Source: Novosphingobium marinum (lineage in GTDB: Bacteria; Pseudomonadota; Alphaproteobacteria; Sphingomonadales; Sphingomonadaceae). Taken from it: a DNA stretch of 64,000 nucleotides. The stretch spans positions 372,001-436,000 of the forward strand of contig NZ_JACBZF010000001.1 in assembly GCF_013408095.1 (NCBI RefSeq). Reading direction: 5' to 3'. The notes beneath the pieces are model-generated. The model worked only from the letters and a program-made list of their open reading frames with translations, had not been told where the DNA came from and searched no databases. Made by a program: the position numbers and the translations under genes. The stretch's first letter is position 1. Each line of letters begins with the position of its first letter. This document shows positions 7,712 through 16,425 of this stretch, piece by piece.

Positions 7712-10009
7712 ATGCGAAAGAATTTCGCTCGTCGTCTGGTATCCGTTGCACTTGCAAGCAGTGCCATTTCCATCGCCGCGCCGGCGCTCGCGCAGGAAGT
7801 CGACACCGATACGGTCACCGATCCGGAAGGGCCTACGAACGTTGGCGGTCCGATCGCCCAGTCCGCGAACGAGATCATCGTCACCGCGCGTCGTCGTAAC
7901 GAGTCGCTCCAGGAAACGCCTGTCGCGGTCACCGCCATCAATGCCGCCATGCTCGAGAATAAGGGCACGCTGAACATTGGCGAGCTGCAGGGCCAGGCTC
8001 CGAACCTGCTCATCACGCAGCAGGCAGCGGGCGCATCGGCGGCCAACCTTTCCATCCGTGGCCTGACCTACGCCGACGTCGAGAAATCGCAGGAGCCGAC
8101 AGTCGGCGTGGTCGTCGACGGCGTGTTCCTCGGCACCAGCACCGGCCAGTTTCTCGACTTCTTCGACGTCGAGCAGATCGAAGTCCTTCGCGGTCCGCAG
8201 GGAACGCTCTTCGGCCGCAACACCATCGGCGGCGTCATCAACATCCGCCGGACGCGTCCGACCATGGAACTGGGCGGCAAGTTCGAATACCAGCGTTCGA
8301 AGTTCAACACCGAAGCGATCCGCGCGGTCATGAACTTCGGGCTTGCGGACGGCATGATCGGCATCAAGCCTTTCTGGTTCCGCTCGGAATCGGACGGCTT
8401 CTACACCCAGGCCCAGACCGGTGAGCGTCGCGGCGGCTACAAGAACGACACGTATGGCGTCGCCATCGCCGTCCAGCCGTCCGACAACTTCGACATCCTG
8501 ATCACCGGCGAGAAGCTGGAATCGACTTACGACCCGGTCACCGTCAGCATTGCGCGTACCGGCGAACTGTTCTGCGATTTCGTTCCCGCCGAGGAGTGCA
8601 ACCGGAACACGACGACCGATCTGTACACGACCTTCCTCGGCGACCAGGGCGGCAAGTACTCCGCCCCTGCGCTGACGGTCGAGGCGAACCTAGAAGTCGC
8701 CGACATCAAGTTCACCTCGGTGACCGGCTATCGCAAGTCGAGCGAGAACCAGCTTCAGGACTTCGACACCTATTCGGTCGATCTCTATGTCGGTCGCCGT
8801 ATCCAGAGCTACGAGCAGTTCAGCCAGGAGCTTCGCGCCTCGGGCGACTTCGGCTCGCGCTTCGACTACGTCGTCGGCCTGTACTACTTCAAGAGCGACT
8901 ACAGCCTCACGCAGTACACCAAGGTCTTCGGATTTTCCGAGGGTGTCGATCCGCGTGACTTCGACTCCGATCCCCAGCTCGTCGACGGCGGCGTCAAGAG
9001 CTACGCCGTCTTCGGCGACTTCAACTGGGAGTTCATCGACCGCTTCCGCCTCTCGTTCGGCGGTCGCTACACGCACGACAAGAAGTACCTCAACAACGGC
9101 TTCCTGCTTTCGGGCCTGATCGGTGAAGGTCGCGACACCTTCAAGAAGTTCACCCCGAAGGTCGGCATCGACTTCCGTCCGAACGACGACCTGATGTTCT
9201 ACGCGAGCTGGTCGCAGGGTTTCCGCTCGGGTGGTTTCAGCCCGCGCGCCCAGACGGCCGAGACCGCAGCTCTCTCGTTCAGCCCCGAGGTCGTCGACAG
9301 CTACGAAGTCGGTGCGAAGATGGAACTGTTCGACCGGCTTCTGGCATTCAACATCGCCGGCTTCGTCTCGAAGTACGACGGGCTCCAGCAGAACACCACG
9401 ATCCCCGGCGGTCCGACCGGCAACCAGACGATCACCTCGAACGTCGGTTCGGCCACCATCAAGGGTATCGAGGCAGACTTCACGGTGACGCCGACCTACG
9501 GCCTGCGCATCAACGGTGCGATCGGCTGGCTCGACGCCGAGTTCGACGACTTCATCGCGGGCAACACGCTTGACGGTGCGACGCTGCTGCCGTTCGATTA
9601 TTCGAACAACGAGCCGATCTACAGCCCGGACCTGACCGCTTCGTTCGGTGCCACCTACACGCAGCCGGTTGGTGCGGCAGAGCTCGTCGCTTCGGTGAAC
9701 TACCGCTTCATCGACCGCTACGACCAGCAGATCTCGCTGGGCGGTGTGACGGGCGACCTCGTCAATGGGCCGGTCGTCGTGACCGGCAACGCGCCTCAGG
9801 TCCGCACCGATAAGCAGAACCTGCTCGATGCCAGCCTGACCGTGAACTTCGAACTTGGCGGTACGGTCGAGGCCTATGCGACGGCCTTTGCCCGCAACCT
9901 GCTCGACGATCGCGGCATGACTTCGGGCTTCACTGTTGCGGGTCTGTGGTCGTTCGCCACCGCTCGCGAGCCGCGCACCTACGGTTTCACCGTCGGCATG
10001 CGGTTCTAG
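7712..10009 (+). CDS. TonB-dependent outer-membrane receptor, copy 1
   Basis: A 765-residue TonB-dependent receptor. A signal peptide runs to about residue 28 (APALAQ), a TonB box EIIVTARRR is at 54-62, the plug domain covers roughly 65-180 (QEQIEVLRGP-like segment and NTIGGVINI), and the rest is the 22-strand barrel ending in the aromatic terminus GFTVGMRF. These receptors import a ligand across the outer membrane using TonB energy. In sphingomonads such receptors next to catabolic genes often take up hydrophobic or plant-derived compounds, not only siderophores. The start ATG 7712 has GGGAGGGG seven bases upstream and begins the signal peptide. A strong intrinsic terminator lies 25 bases after the stop. 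Confidence 0.93.
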   Translation: MRKNFARRLVSVALASSAISIAAPALAQEVDTDTVTDPEGPTNVGGPIAQSANEIIVTARRRNESLQETPVAVTAINAAMLENKGTLNIGELQGQAPNLLITQQAAGASAANLSIRGLTYADVEKSQEPTVGVVVDGVFLGTSTGQFLDFFDVEQIEVLRGPQGTLFGRNTIGGVINIRRTRPTMELGGKFEYQRSKFNTEAIRAVMNFGLADGMIGIKPFWFRSESDGFYTQAQTGERRGGYKNDTYGVAIAVQPSDNFDILITGEKLESTYDPVTVSIARTGELFCDFVPAEECNRNTTTDLYTTFLGDQGGKYSAPALTVEANLEVADIKFTSVTGYRKSSENQLQDFDTYSVDLYVGRRIQSYEQFSQELRASGDFGSRFDYVVGLYYFKSDYSLTQYTKVFGFSEGVDPRDFDSDPQLVDGGVKSYAVFGDFNWEFIDRFRLSFGGRYTHDKKYLNNGFLLSGLIGEGRDTFKKFTPKVGIDFRPNDDLMFYASWSQGFRSGGFSPRAQTAETAALSFSPEVVDSYEVGAKMELFDRLLAFNIAGFVSKYDGLQQNTTIPGGPTGNQTITSNVGSATIKGIEADFTVTPTYGLRINGAIGWLDAEFDDFIAGNTLDGATLLPFDYSNNEPIYSPDLTASFGATYTQPVGAAELVASVNYRFIDRYDQQISLGGVTGDLVNGPVVVTGNAPQVRTDKQNLLDASLTVNFELGGTVEAYATAFARNLLDDRGMTSGFTVAGLWSFATAREPRTYGFTVGMRF

Positions 10010-10033
10010 GAAACGTCACCGAAGGGGGGACGG

Positions 10034-10068
10034 AAGGGGCGCTGCCGAAAGGTCGCGCCCCTTTTCCT
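10034..10068 (+). terminator. Rho-independent terminator after TonB receptor copy 1
   Basis: AAGGGGCGC (10034-10042) pairs with GCGCCCCTT (10055-10063) around a 12-base loop, followed by TTCCTTT. It would end the receptor transcript. The dehydrogenase start is 27 bases further on, so some read-through is possible. Confidence 0.75.
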
Positions 10069-10094
10069 TTAATTCTGACCGAAGGAGAAAATTC

Positions 10095-10859
10095 ATGGGT
10101 AGGCTCGAAGGCAAGATCACGCTGGTGACCGGCGGCGCCTCGGTTCCCGGGCTGGGCAGTGCGACGGCGCGACGCTTCGCGGAAGAAGGCGCGGTCGTGT
10201 ACGTCACCGACCTCGACGGGGAGGGCGTCGAGAAGGTTGCCGCCTCGATCCGCGATTCCGGCGGAAGTGCCACGGCCATGAGGCACGACGTCACCAGCGA
10301 AGCCGACTGGGATGCGGTCATGTCCGCAATCGTCGGCGAGCACGGACGTCTGGACGGCCTGGTGAACAATGCGGGGATCGCCGTGCTTCGCCCGATCGAG
10401 GCGTTCACCACGGCCGACTGGGAAAAGCAGATGCGGGTCAACATGGACAGCGTCTTTTTCGGAACGCAGCGCGCGGTGAAGGTCATGCGCGAAGTGGGCA
10501 AGGGCGGCTCGATCGTAAATCTTTCCTCCACCGCAGGGCTTGTCGGCGTGCCGATGTGCGGTGCCTACGCAGCCGCCAAGGGCGGGGTGCGCATGTTCTC
10601 GAAGACCATCGCGATGGAGTGCGCGCGCGACCAGATCCGGGTCAACTCTCTTCATCCGGGGATGATCGACACCAACATGCAGAACGTGGCGCGCACCGAC
10701 AATCCTGACGGCTTCAAGGAGATCGTCGCAGCGATCCCGATGGGTCGAATGGGCCTTCCCGAGGACATTGCGAACATGGCGCTTTTCCTCGTTTCGGATG
10801 AAGGCAACTACATCACCGGCGCTGAACTCGTGGTCGACGGCGGCGCGACGGCGCAGTGA
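10095..10859 (+). CDS. Short-chain dehydrogenase/reductase (SDR), 3-alpha/20-beta-hydroxysteroid-dehydrogenase-like
   Basis: A 254-residue classical SDR using NAD(P)H to interconvert alcohols and ketones. The cofactor motif is TGGASVPGLG at 12-21, which carries two extra residues compared with the usual TGxxxGxG spacing. NNAG is at 91-94, and the catalytic set is N116, S144 or S145, Y158 and K162 (YAAAK). D39/D41 after beta-2 suggest NAD preference. ATG 10095 follows GAAGGAG by eight bases. It sits just after the receptor terminator and converges on the ThuA-like gene. It probably oxidises a diol or alcohol made by the epoxide hydrolases or Rieske enzymes; this is inferred from context only. 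Confidence 0.88.
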   Translation: MGRLEGKITLVTGGASVPGLGSATARRFAEEGAVVYVTDLDGEGVEKVAASIRDSGGSATAMRHDVTSEADWDAVMSAIVGEHGRLDGLVNNAGIAVLRPIEAFTTADWEKQMRVNMDSVFFGTQRAVKVMREVGKGGSIVNLSSTAGLVGVPMCGAYAAAKGGVRMFSKTIAMECARDQIRVNSLHPGMIDTNMQNVARTDNPDGFKEIVAAIPMGRMGLPEDIANMALFLVSDEGNYITGAELVVDGGATAQ

Positions 10860-10881
10860 GCAGGGTGATAGCGGCGGACGA

Positions 10882-11679
10882 TCAGGCGTCCGCCGCCCAG
10901 CGGATCGCGTTTTCCAGCAGCCTGCGGTAATTCGGATTGTCGTAGGCGCCCGGACCGTCGCCGGGCTGCAGGTACACGAGCCGGCTGTTCATGACCTGCT
11001 TCGTCCAGCCGACAAGGTTGGATCCCGGCGGATGGTCCCACCCGTTGCGCTCGTACATCCGGCCGCCCACTGCCAGTTCCGCCGAGTAGAAGCGGTCGCG
11101 CGTGAACGGCATGTCCGCGCGCAGCAGGGGGGTGACATCGTCTTCGAAGACCTGCGCGAGGTAGGGCTCGTCGGTCAGTTCGAACCGGGGCGGCAGCCCC
11201 GCCGTGATGGGATGATCGGCAACGACCTCGATCTCGTAGGAGACATCGTGCGCGTAGCCGCTGTCGAGTACCTGCTTCCCTTGCACGGTCCCCGGACGAT
11301 AGAGGAACTGGCCTCCGAGCCAATCGTGATAGTCACCCCACGTCGGCCAGCCTGCAAGCGCGTGGTGCAGTGCGACGATGCCGGTTCCAGCCTCAAGCAG
11401 CGCCGGCAGCCCCTCGCGCAGCACATCCGGCGGGTCGACGAAACGCAACGTGTTCTCGCCTCCGGTGAAGTCGAGGCCGGGCATGTCGTAAAGCACGAGA
11501 ACGTCGAAACCGCGCATGCCATGCGGGGTCATCAGCCTCGAAGCGGCCGGCTGATCGACCATCGTGGCCGAGATGCCGTCCATTGCCTGGAACATGGCAT
11601 CGAACACGGTTCGGTCGAACGGATGGCCGCGCACTGCGACGAGCGCCTGGATCGGCGCGCCGTACTCGATGATGGGCAT
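10882..11679 (-). CDS. ThuA-like domain protein (class I glutamine-amidotransferase-like fold)
   Basis: A 265-residue protein of the ThuA family, recognised by VALHHALAGWPTWGDYHDW around residues 97-115 and the FDVLVLYDMPG strand. ThuA proteins have a flavodoxin/glutamine-amidotransferase-like fold; their reaction is poorly known and several are linked to sugar or hydroxylated-compound breakdown. The start ATG 11679 has GGGAGG six bases upstream. It lies 11 bases downstream of the second medium-chain oxidoreductase on the same strand, so the two form an operon. No signal peptide is seen, so it is cytoplasmic. Its role in the cluster is unknown. Confidence 0.78.
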   Translation of the reverse strand: MPIIEYGAPIQALVAVRGHPFDRTVFDAMFQAMDGISATMVDQPAASRLMTPHGMRGFDVLVLYDMPGLDFTGGENTLRFVDPPDVLREGLPALLEAGTGIVALHHALAGWPTWGDYHDWLGGQFLYRPGTVQGKQVLDSGYAHDVSYEIEVVADHPITAGLPPRFELTDEPYLAQVFEDDVTPLLRADMPFTRDRFYSAELAVGGRMYERNGWDHPPGSNLVGWTKQVMNSRLVYLQPGDGPGAYDNPNYRRLLENAIRWAADA

Positions 11680-11690
11680 GTCCCGCCTCC

Positions 11691-12695
11691 CTAGAGCTTG
11701 ACGATGACCTTGCCGATGTTCTTGCCGGTCATCATCCGGTTGTAGGCGACAAGCGTGTTGTCGAGCCCTTCGGTCTCGTCGAAAGGAAGGAAGATGCGGT
11801 CTTCCCTGAGCCAGCCAAGCAGCGTTTCATAAAGTGCGGGACCACGCTCGGGCACATCCGGAATGAAAATGCCCTCCACGCGCAGGCGGTTCATCAGGAT
11901 CTTGTCGAAGTGCTTGGGGCCGGGCATCGGTTCGTCGAGGTCGTAGCCCGCCACAAGGCCGCAGATGCCGATCCGCCCGCGCAGGGCCATGTTAGGCAGG
12001 ACGGCGTCGAGAATCTCGCCGCCCACGTTCTCGAAGTACGCCGTCGGTTTTTCGCCAAAGCCCCGGATGGCCTTTGCTACATCCTCGTTCTTGTAGTCGA
12101 TCGCCATTTCGCAGCCGATCTTCTCGACCAGGAAGCTGCACTTTTCCGGGCCACCGGCGATCCCGATAACGCGCGCGCCAAGATTGCGCCCCGCCTGGCA
12201 GGCCAGCATTCCCGTAGCTCCTGCAGCTGCCGAGACGACGAGAATATCGCCTTCCCCGATCCCGATCACGTCCTGCAGGCCATGGAGCGCCGTCCACCCG
12301 TTGAGGCCGAGCGCGCCGAAATGGTCGCGAATGTCCTCCACGCTCTCGTCGAGCGCTACCGCCCATGCCTCGTCGGGAACTATGGTCGAATAGTCGGCCC
12401 ACTGGCCGAACGCGCGCATCATCGTGCCTTCGGGATACCGGTCGTCCCGGCTCTCGGTAACACGACCGATGGCAAGGCCGGCCATCGGCTGGCCGAGCGG
12501 CAGCGGCGGCTGGTAGCCGTCTTCGCGCGGCCCCATCCACATTCGGGTCCCGGCATCCATCGAAAGGTACTCGTTCCGTATACGGACCTGACCGTCTTCC
12601 AGCGGCGGCAACTCCCCGTCGACGAGGCTCAGCGCTGAATCGAAGTCGTTGCCTTCGGGGTTGCGATCAAGCCGCCAGTACCGGTTTTTCGTCAT
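11691..12695 (-). CDS. NADP-dependent medium-chain oxidoreductase, copy 2
   Basis: A 334-residue zinc-free medium-chain reductase, paralogous to the enzyme at 6554-7564 (shared WRLDRNPEG-type start, LSMDAGTRMWM, VSAAAGATG cofactor loop, AIDYKNEDV). It should reduce activated C=C bonds with NADPH. It is transcribed with the ThuA-like gene and is divergent from the second TonB receptor, repeating the layout of copy 1. The ATG at 12695 follows a GAGAGGA-like site. The two copies have clearly diverged, so they may handle different intermediates. Confidence 0.87.
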   Translation of the reverse strand: MTKNRYWRLDRNPEGNDFDSALSLVDGELPPLEDGQVRIRNEYLSMDAGTRMWMGPREDGYQPPLPLGQPMAGLAIGRVTESRDDRYPEGTMMRAFGQWADYSTIVPDEAWAVALDESVEDIRDHFGALGLNGWTALHGLQDVIGIGEGDILVVSAAAGATGMLACQAGRNLGARVIGIAGGPEKCSFLVEKIGCEMAIDYKNEDVAKAIRGFGEKPTAYFENVGGEILDAVLPNMALRGRIGICGLVAGYDLDEPMPGPKHFDKILMNRLRVEGIFIPDVPERGPALYETLLGWLREDRIFLPFDETEGLDNTLVAYNRMMTGKNIGKVIVKL

Positions 12696-12716
12696 TCAGG
12701 GTGTCCTCTCCATGCG

Positions 12717-12759
12717 TTGCACAAATGCTACGGTCCTGTGCAATTCGGGCCACCTGTCA
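12717..12759. promoter_or_regulatory. Shared oxidoreductase/TonB-receptor intergenic element, copy 2
   Basis: TTGCACA (12717-12723) and TGTGCAA (12737-12743) form a perfect 7-bp inverted repeat with starts 20 bases apart, followed by ACCTGTCA at 12752-12759. The counterpart at 7583-7626 keeps the same three blocks but with an imperfect repeat. The two-helical-turn spacing suits a dimeric repressor or activator. Confidence 0.5.
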
Positions 12760-12842
12760 CAACCGATAGGACGACTGCGTTGTCAAATTCTGTATCGGGC
12801 GTCCCAAGGCATAGGGTTTATGTCGTTATGGGAGGGTTTGAT

Positions 12843-15332
12843 ATGGCGAAAGTTTCGCTGAAGCCGGCATTGCTTGTCGGCAGCATTCTTGCACCGATCG
12901 TTTTTTCCGCGCCGGTTCACGCGCAGGTCGCGGCGTCGCCGGCGCCTGGTCAGACGGAAGACCGCGCATCCGAGGTGCTGCAGGGTTCCGCGCCGCAGGG
13001 CGGCCTTCAGGACATCGTCGTTACCGCGCGTAAGCGCGAGGAAAGCGTGCAGGACACGCCGGTCGCGGTTACCGCGATTTCCGAGGAAGTCATCCTCAAC
13101 CGCGACGTGACCAGCGTCGAGAAGATCGCCGCCATCGCGCCGCAGTTCAACGTCGGCCGCGCCTCGAACGGTTCGGGTGCGCAGCTCACGCTTCGCGGCA
13201 TCGGCTCTTCCTCGACCTCGATCGGCATTGAACAGTCGGTCGCGGTGGTCGTCGACGGCGCCTACTACGGTCAGGGCCGCATCATCAACGAAGGCTTCTT
13301 CGACCTGCAGCGGGTCGAAGTCCTAAAGGGTCCGCAGGCCCTGTTCTTCGGCAAGAACGCCACCGCCGGCGTGATCTCGCTCACCACCAACGATCCGGGG
13401 CCGGACCCCGAGTTCATCGTGCGCGCGGGCTACGAGTTCAAGGCGCAGCAGTACCGCCTCGAAGCGATCGCCTCGACCCCTCTGACCGATCGCCTCGGCT
13501 TCAGGCTGGCCGGCCGCTATTCCAAGATGGAAGGCGGCTACTACGACAACGTGAGCGTAGATCGTAACTACGCCACGTTCGACATCGCCACAGGGGTCAC
13601 GACTTCGCACATCGCCCAGCCTTCGACGAGCGATCAGCCCGGCGAGGAAGAAATTCTCGCCCGCGCCACGCTGAAGTGGGAAGCGGACGACAACCTCACC
13701 GTAAGCCTCAAGGGCAGCTACAACCGCAACGAAGTTGCCAGTTCTTCGTGGAACTACGCCGCGTACGAATGCGGTCTTCCCAGCGGCAATTCCCAGCTGA
13801 CCGGCTATCCGTGCGGTGAGGATTTCGTGACGCACCAGAACCGGATGCCCGCCGACATCGCGGCTGTGTTCCCGCTCGCGAAGAACGGCGGCGAGCTTTA
13901 CAACGACTACGAGTCGTACGGCGTCACGCTCAACATGAACTACGACTCCGAGTATCTGAACATCTCGTCGGTCACGAACTACCAGCGCAACGACAACGCC
14001 TGGACCTGCGCGTGCGACTTCCAGTCGAGCGATGCCGGCACCTGGGCGACCGAGGATTCGAGCTGGGAAGCGGTATCGACCGAGTTCCGCGTGCTTTCGC
14101 AGCTCGACGGTCCGTTCAACTTCCTGCTCGGCGCGCTCTACCAGAAGACGAAGCGCGATTTCGAACAGTGGATCATGTTCGCCAACATCGAGGACAGCTC
14201 GCAGCCCGATAACCTGCGCTACGTCGCGACGTCGAAGACCAGCTACACGAACGGCGAGACTTTCGCAGTGTTCGGACAGGCAACGATCGAACTGCTGCCG
14301 ACCCTCGAACTGGCCGGCGGCGTCCGCTACACCGACGAAACGAAGGACAGCTTCTTCGCCCAGCCTTACAACAACGCCGCGCTGACCGCGATCTTCCGTC
14401 CGGCCGACGCGCCGCTCGGCACGGTCACGGCCAGCCAGCACTTCAAGGACTGGTCGCCCGAAGCGACGCTGACCTGGAAGCCGCTTCCCGACCTGCTCGT
14501 ATACGGCGCGTACAAGACCGCGTACAAGTCGGGCGGCTTCTCGAACGGTGGCATCAACTCGGGCTTCTCGAACGACCCGGAAGGTGACCTCACGTTCAAT
14601 CCGGAGACCGTCGAAGGCTTCGAGATCGGCGTGAAGTCGACGATCCTCGACAACCAGCTGCGTCTCAACGCGACGATCTTCACCTATGACTACAACGATC
14701 TGCAGGTGGACTTCTTCAACTCGCCGATCTTCGCGTTCCAGACGCTCACGGCCGATGCGCGCACCCGCGGCGTCGAGGTCGAGTTCGAGTTCGCGCCGCG
14801 CTCGGTCTACGGCCTCAACGTGTATGGCTCGATCAACTACACCGAAGCCGAGTACACCGACTTCGACGAAGGTCCGTGCTACGCCGGCCAGACGCCTGCC
14901 GAGGGCTGTACGCCACTTGGCCCGATCACCTCGCGTCAGAACCTCACCGGTACCGAGCTGTCGGTTGCGCCGGAATGGACCGGAAACCTTGGCGTGTCCT
15001 ACGATATGGCGGTGGGTGCCGATTACATGATCGGCTTCAACGCCGATGCGCGCTACTCGGGTTCGTACCTTGCCTCGGGCTTCGGCAATCCGCTTTCGAA
15101 GCAGGACAGCTACGTCACGCTCGATGCCGGTGTGCGCTTCGGCGCCGAAGACGGCAACTGGCAGATCGCGGTCATCGGCAAGAACCTCACCAACGAGTTC
15201 TACGTGACCGGCGTGGTCGACGGTCCGTCGACCGGTGGCGGCACCGGTACGCCCGACGGCATCAAGGCCGACCAGCTCGGCTTCGGCAGCGTGCCCCGCA
15301 CCGTCATGGTCGAACTGACCAAGCGGTTCTGA
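12843..15332 (+). CDS. TonB-dependent outer-membrane receptor, copy 2
   Basis: An 829-residue TonB-dependent receptor. The signal peptide ends near residue 28 (SAPVHAQ), the TonB box DIVVTARKR is at 57-65, the plug follows (FNVGRASNGSGAQLTLRGIG, then VEVLKGPQALFFGKNATAGVI), and the barrel closes with VMVELTKRF. ATG 12843 is chosen over an upstream in-frame ATG because GGGAGGG lies just before it and the signal peptide starts here. It is larger than copy 1 and differs in the extracellular loops, including Cys-rich segments near 14005 and 14876. The ligand is unknown but presumably the substrate or an intermediate of the cluster. Confidence 0.93.
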   Translation: MAKVSLKPALLVGSILAPIVFSAPVHAQVAASPAPGQTEDRASEVLQGSAPQGGLQDIVVTARKREESVQDTPVAVTAISEEVILNRDVTSVEKIAAIAPQFNVGRASNGSGAQLTLRGIGSSSTSIGIEQSVAVVVDGAYYGQGRIINEGFFDLQRVEVLKGPQALFFGKNATAGVISLTTNDPGPDPEFIVRAGYEFKAQQYRLEAIASTPLTDRLGFRLAGRYSKMEGGYYDNVSVDRNYATFDIATGVTTSHIAQPSTSDQPGEEEILARATLKWEADDNLTVSLKGSYNRNEVASSSWNYAAYECGLPSGNSQLTGYPCGEDFVTHQNRMPADIAAVFPLAKNGGELYNDYESYGVTLNMNYDSEYLNISSVTNYQRNDNAWTCACDFQSSDAGTWATEDSSWEAVSTEFRVLSQLDGPFNFLLGALYQKTKRDFEQWIMFANIEDSSQPDNLRYVATSKTSYTNGETFAVFGQATIELLPTLELAGGVRYTDETKDSFFAQPYNNAALTAIFRPADAPLGTVTASQHFKDWSPEATLTWKPLPDLLVYGAYKTAYKSGGFSNGGINSGFSNDPEGDLTFNPETVEGFEIGVKSTILDNQLRLNATIFTYDYNDLQVDFFNSPIFAFQTLTADARTRGVEVEFEFAPRSVYGLNVYGSINYTEAEYTDFDEGPCYAGQTPAEGCTPLGPITSRQNLTGTELSVAPEWTGNLGVSYDMAVGADYMIGFNADARYSGSYLASGFGNPLSKQDSYVTLDAGVRFGAEDGNWQIAVIGKNLTNEFYVTGVVDGPSTGGGTGTPDGIKADQLGFGSVPRTVMVELTKRF

Positions 15333-15352
15333 GCCGGATTGCTCGCAAAAAG

Positions 15353-15382
15353 AAAGGCGGGGCATTGCGCCCCGCCTTTTTT
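15353..15382 (+). terminator. Rho-independent terminator after TonB receptor copy 2
   Basis: AAAGGCGGGGC pairs perfectly with GCCCCGCCTTT over 11 bp around the loop ATTGC, followed by six T. The A-run before the stem also makes it usable from the minus strand for the SnoaL-like gene. Confidence 0.93.
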
Positions 15383-15428
15383 GTATCCGGAACCCGCTTG
15401 ATCGAATGCGGGTCTCAAGTGCCGAAGA

Positions 15429-15857
15429 TCAGAGGCCCTTGGGCGCGACCTGCTTGTGAATGTTCTTGAAGAAGCGCTTGGAAAAGTACCAGCGACCGTC
15501 GATCTTGACGCATTCGTCGTCGTACTCGCCCATGTCGCGTACGGTGTTGCCTTCCTGGTCATAGACTTCGGAGGTGTAACTGCGCATCTTTGCTCGATTA
15601 CCTTCGATTTCAATCGTGCCGGGCCAAGCGACGAACTTCACTCCGGGAAACTGCTTCATGGCGGCGGTCCACAGGTTGACGATGTTTTCCCTGCCTTTCT
15701 GCGCAGGAAACTCCGGGTAGTCGGGCATCGCCCACTCGCTGTCTTCCGCCCAGGTCGATCCCCACGCATCCGCATCGCGCTGCATGACGGCGTCGGCGTA
15801 GGTTTCCAGCAATTCGCGGATGGCGAGGCGGTCTTCGAAGGGTCCTTTAAATGCCAT
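15429..15857 (-). CDS. SnoaL-like (NTF2 superfamily) protein, ring-hydroxylating beta-subunit-like fold
   Basis: A 142-residue single-domain protein of the SnoaL_4/NTF2-like group, starting FEDRLAIRELLETYADAV and ending with the RWYFSKRFFKNIHK strand. This fold is shared by polyketide cyclases, scytalone dehydratase, ketosteroid isomerases and the beta subunits of Rieske oxygenases. An enzymatic role is possible, but no catalytic set can be fixed by eye. GGAGAGAGAG-type purine sequence lies upstream of ATG 15857. It is 87 bases downstream of the Rieske ferredoxin on the same strand. A structural beta-subunit role is conceivable but it is shorter than typical beta subunits. Confidence 0.75.
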   Translation of the reverse strand: MAFKGPFEDRLAIRELLETYADAVMQRDADAWGSTWAEDSEWAMPDYPEFPAQKGRENIVNLWTAAMKQFPGVKFVAWPGTIEIEGNRAKMRSYTSEVYDQEGNTVRDMGEYDDECVKIDGRWYFSKRFFKNIHKQVAPKGL

Positions 15858-15944
15858 TGGCTCTCTCTCCCGTATAATGAGGCGAGCGGAGCCTAGACCT
15901 GTCGACCCGCCCCGATACTGTGAATTTCAGCAGGTATCGCCGGT

Positions 15945-16292
15945 TCAGCCGACGGGCAGCTCTTCCATCCCTGGCGGTTCGTTGGGCACGGAGACTTCGA
16001 TCGATCCGTTTTCGACGCGCACCGGAAACGAACGCAGGTCCTTGTAGGCGCCGCCGATGCACTTTCCGGTTGCGAGTTCGAAGCGGGCGCCGTGCAGGGG
16101 GCACATGATCGCGCCGCGCCTGATCCGGCCTCCGGAAAGCAGCGCTGCCTGGTGCGTGCACCGATCGTTCACAGCGTGATAGCCTGCGTCGGTCTTGCCG
16201 ACCAGGACGTACCAGCCGTCCACCTTCGTGGCGAGCTTGCCGTCTTCGGGAAACTCGTCCTCGGAAATCAGGGTCTGCCAGTTCTCGCTCAA
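15945..16292 (-). CDS. Rieske [2Fe-2S] ferredoxin, electron carrier for the Rieske oxygenases
   Basis: A 115-residue Rieske ferredoxin of the dioxygenase/NirD type. Cluster ligands are C-x-H in DRCTHQAALL and C-x2-H in MCPLHGARF. It has no signal peptide, so it is cytoplasmic. It is the only electron-transfer protein in the catabolic region and is the likely donor for the three oxygenase alpha subunits; a ferredoxin reductase is not encoded in the window and must be shared or encoded elsewhere. It is divergent from the SnoaL-like gene at 16426 and is followed on its own strand by another SnoaL-like gene. Confidence 0.9.
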   Translation of the reverse strand: MSENWQTLISEDEFPEDGKLATKVDGWYVLVGKTDAGYHAVNDRCTHQAALLSGGRIRRGAIMCPLHGARFELATGKCIGGAYKDLRSFPVRVENGSIEVSVPNEPPGMEELPVG

Positions 16293-16425
16293 AACGTGCC
16301 TCTCTGTGATCTGTTGTGCCCTTTAGCTGGCCCGGTAGCTGCACGAACGCTATACATAACGCTAGCTATCGGATTTGTGCCCGAATGCAGACATTCGCGC
16401 CGCAACGCAACTCTGGGAGAGCATC

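Noticed and set aside
13323..15365. 680-codon open frame antisense to TonB receptor copy 2
   Set aside because: Arg/Val/Gly-rich translation without motifs, fully explained by the receptor on the other strand.
15873..15878. TATAAT on the plus strand
   Set aside because: No suitable -35 element at 16-18 bases and no plus-strand gene for it to drive; the neighbouring genes are on the minus strand.
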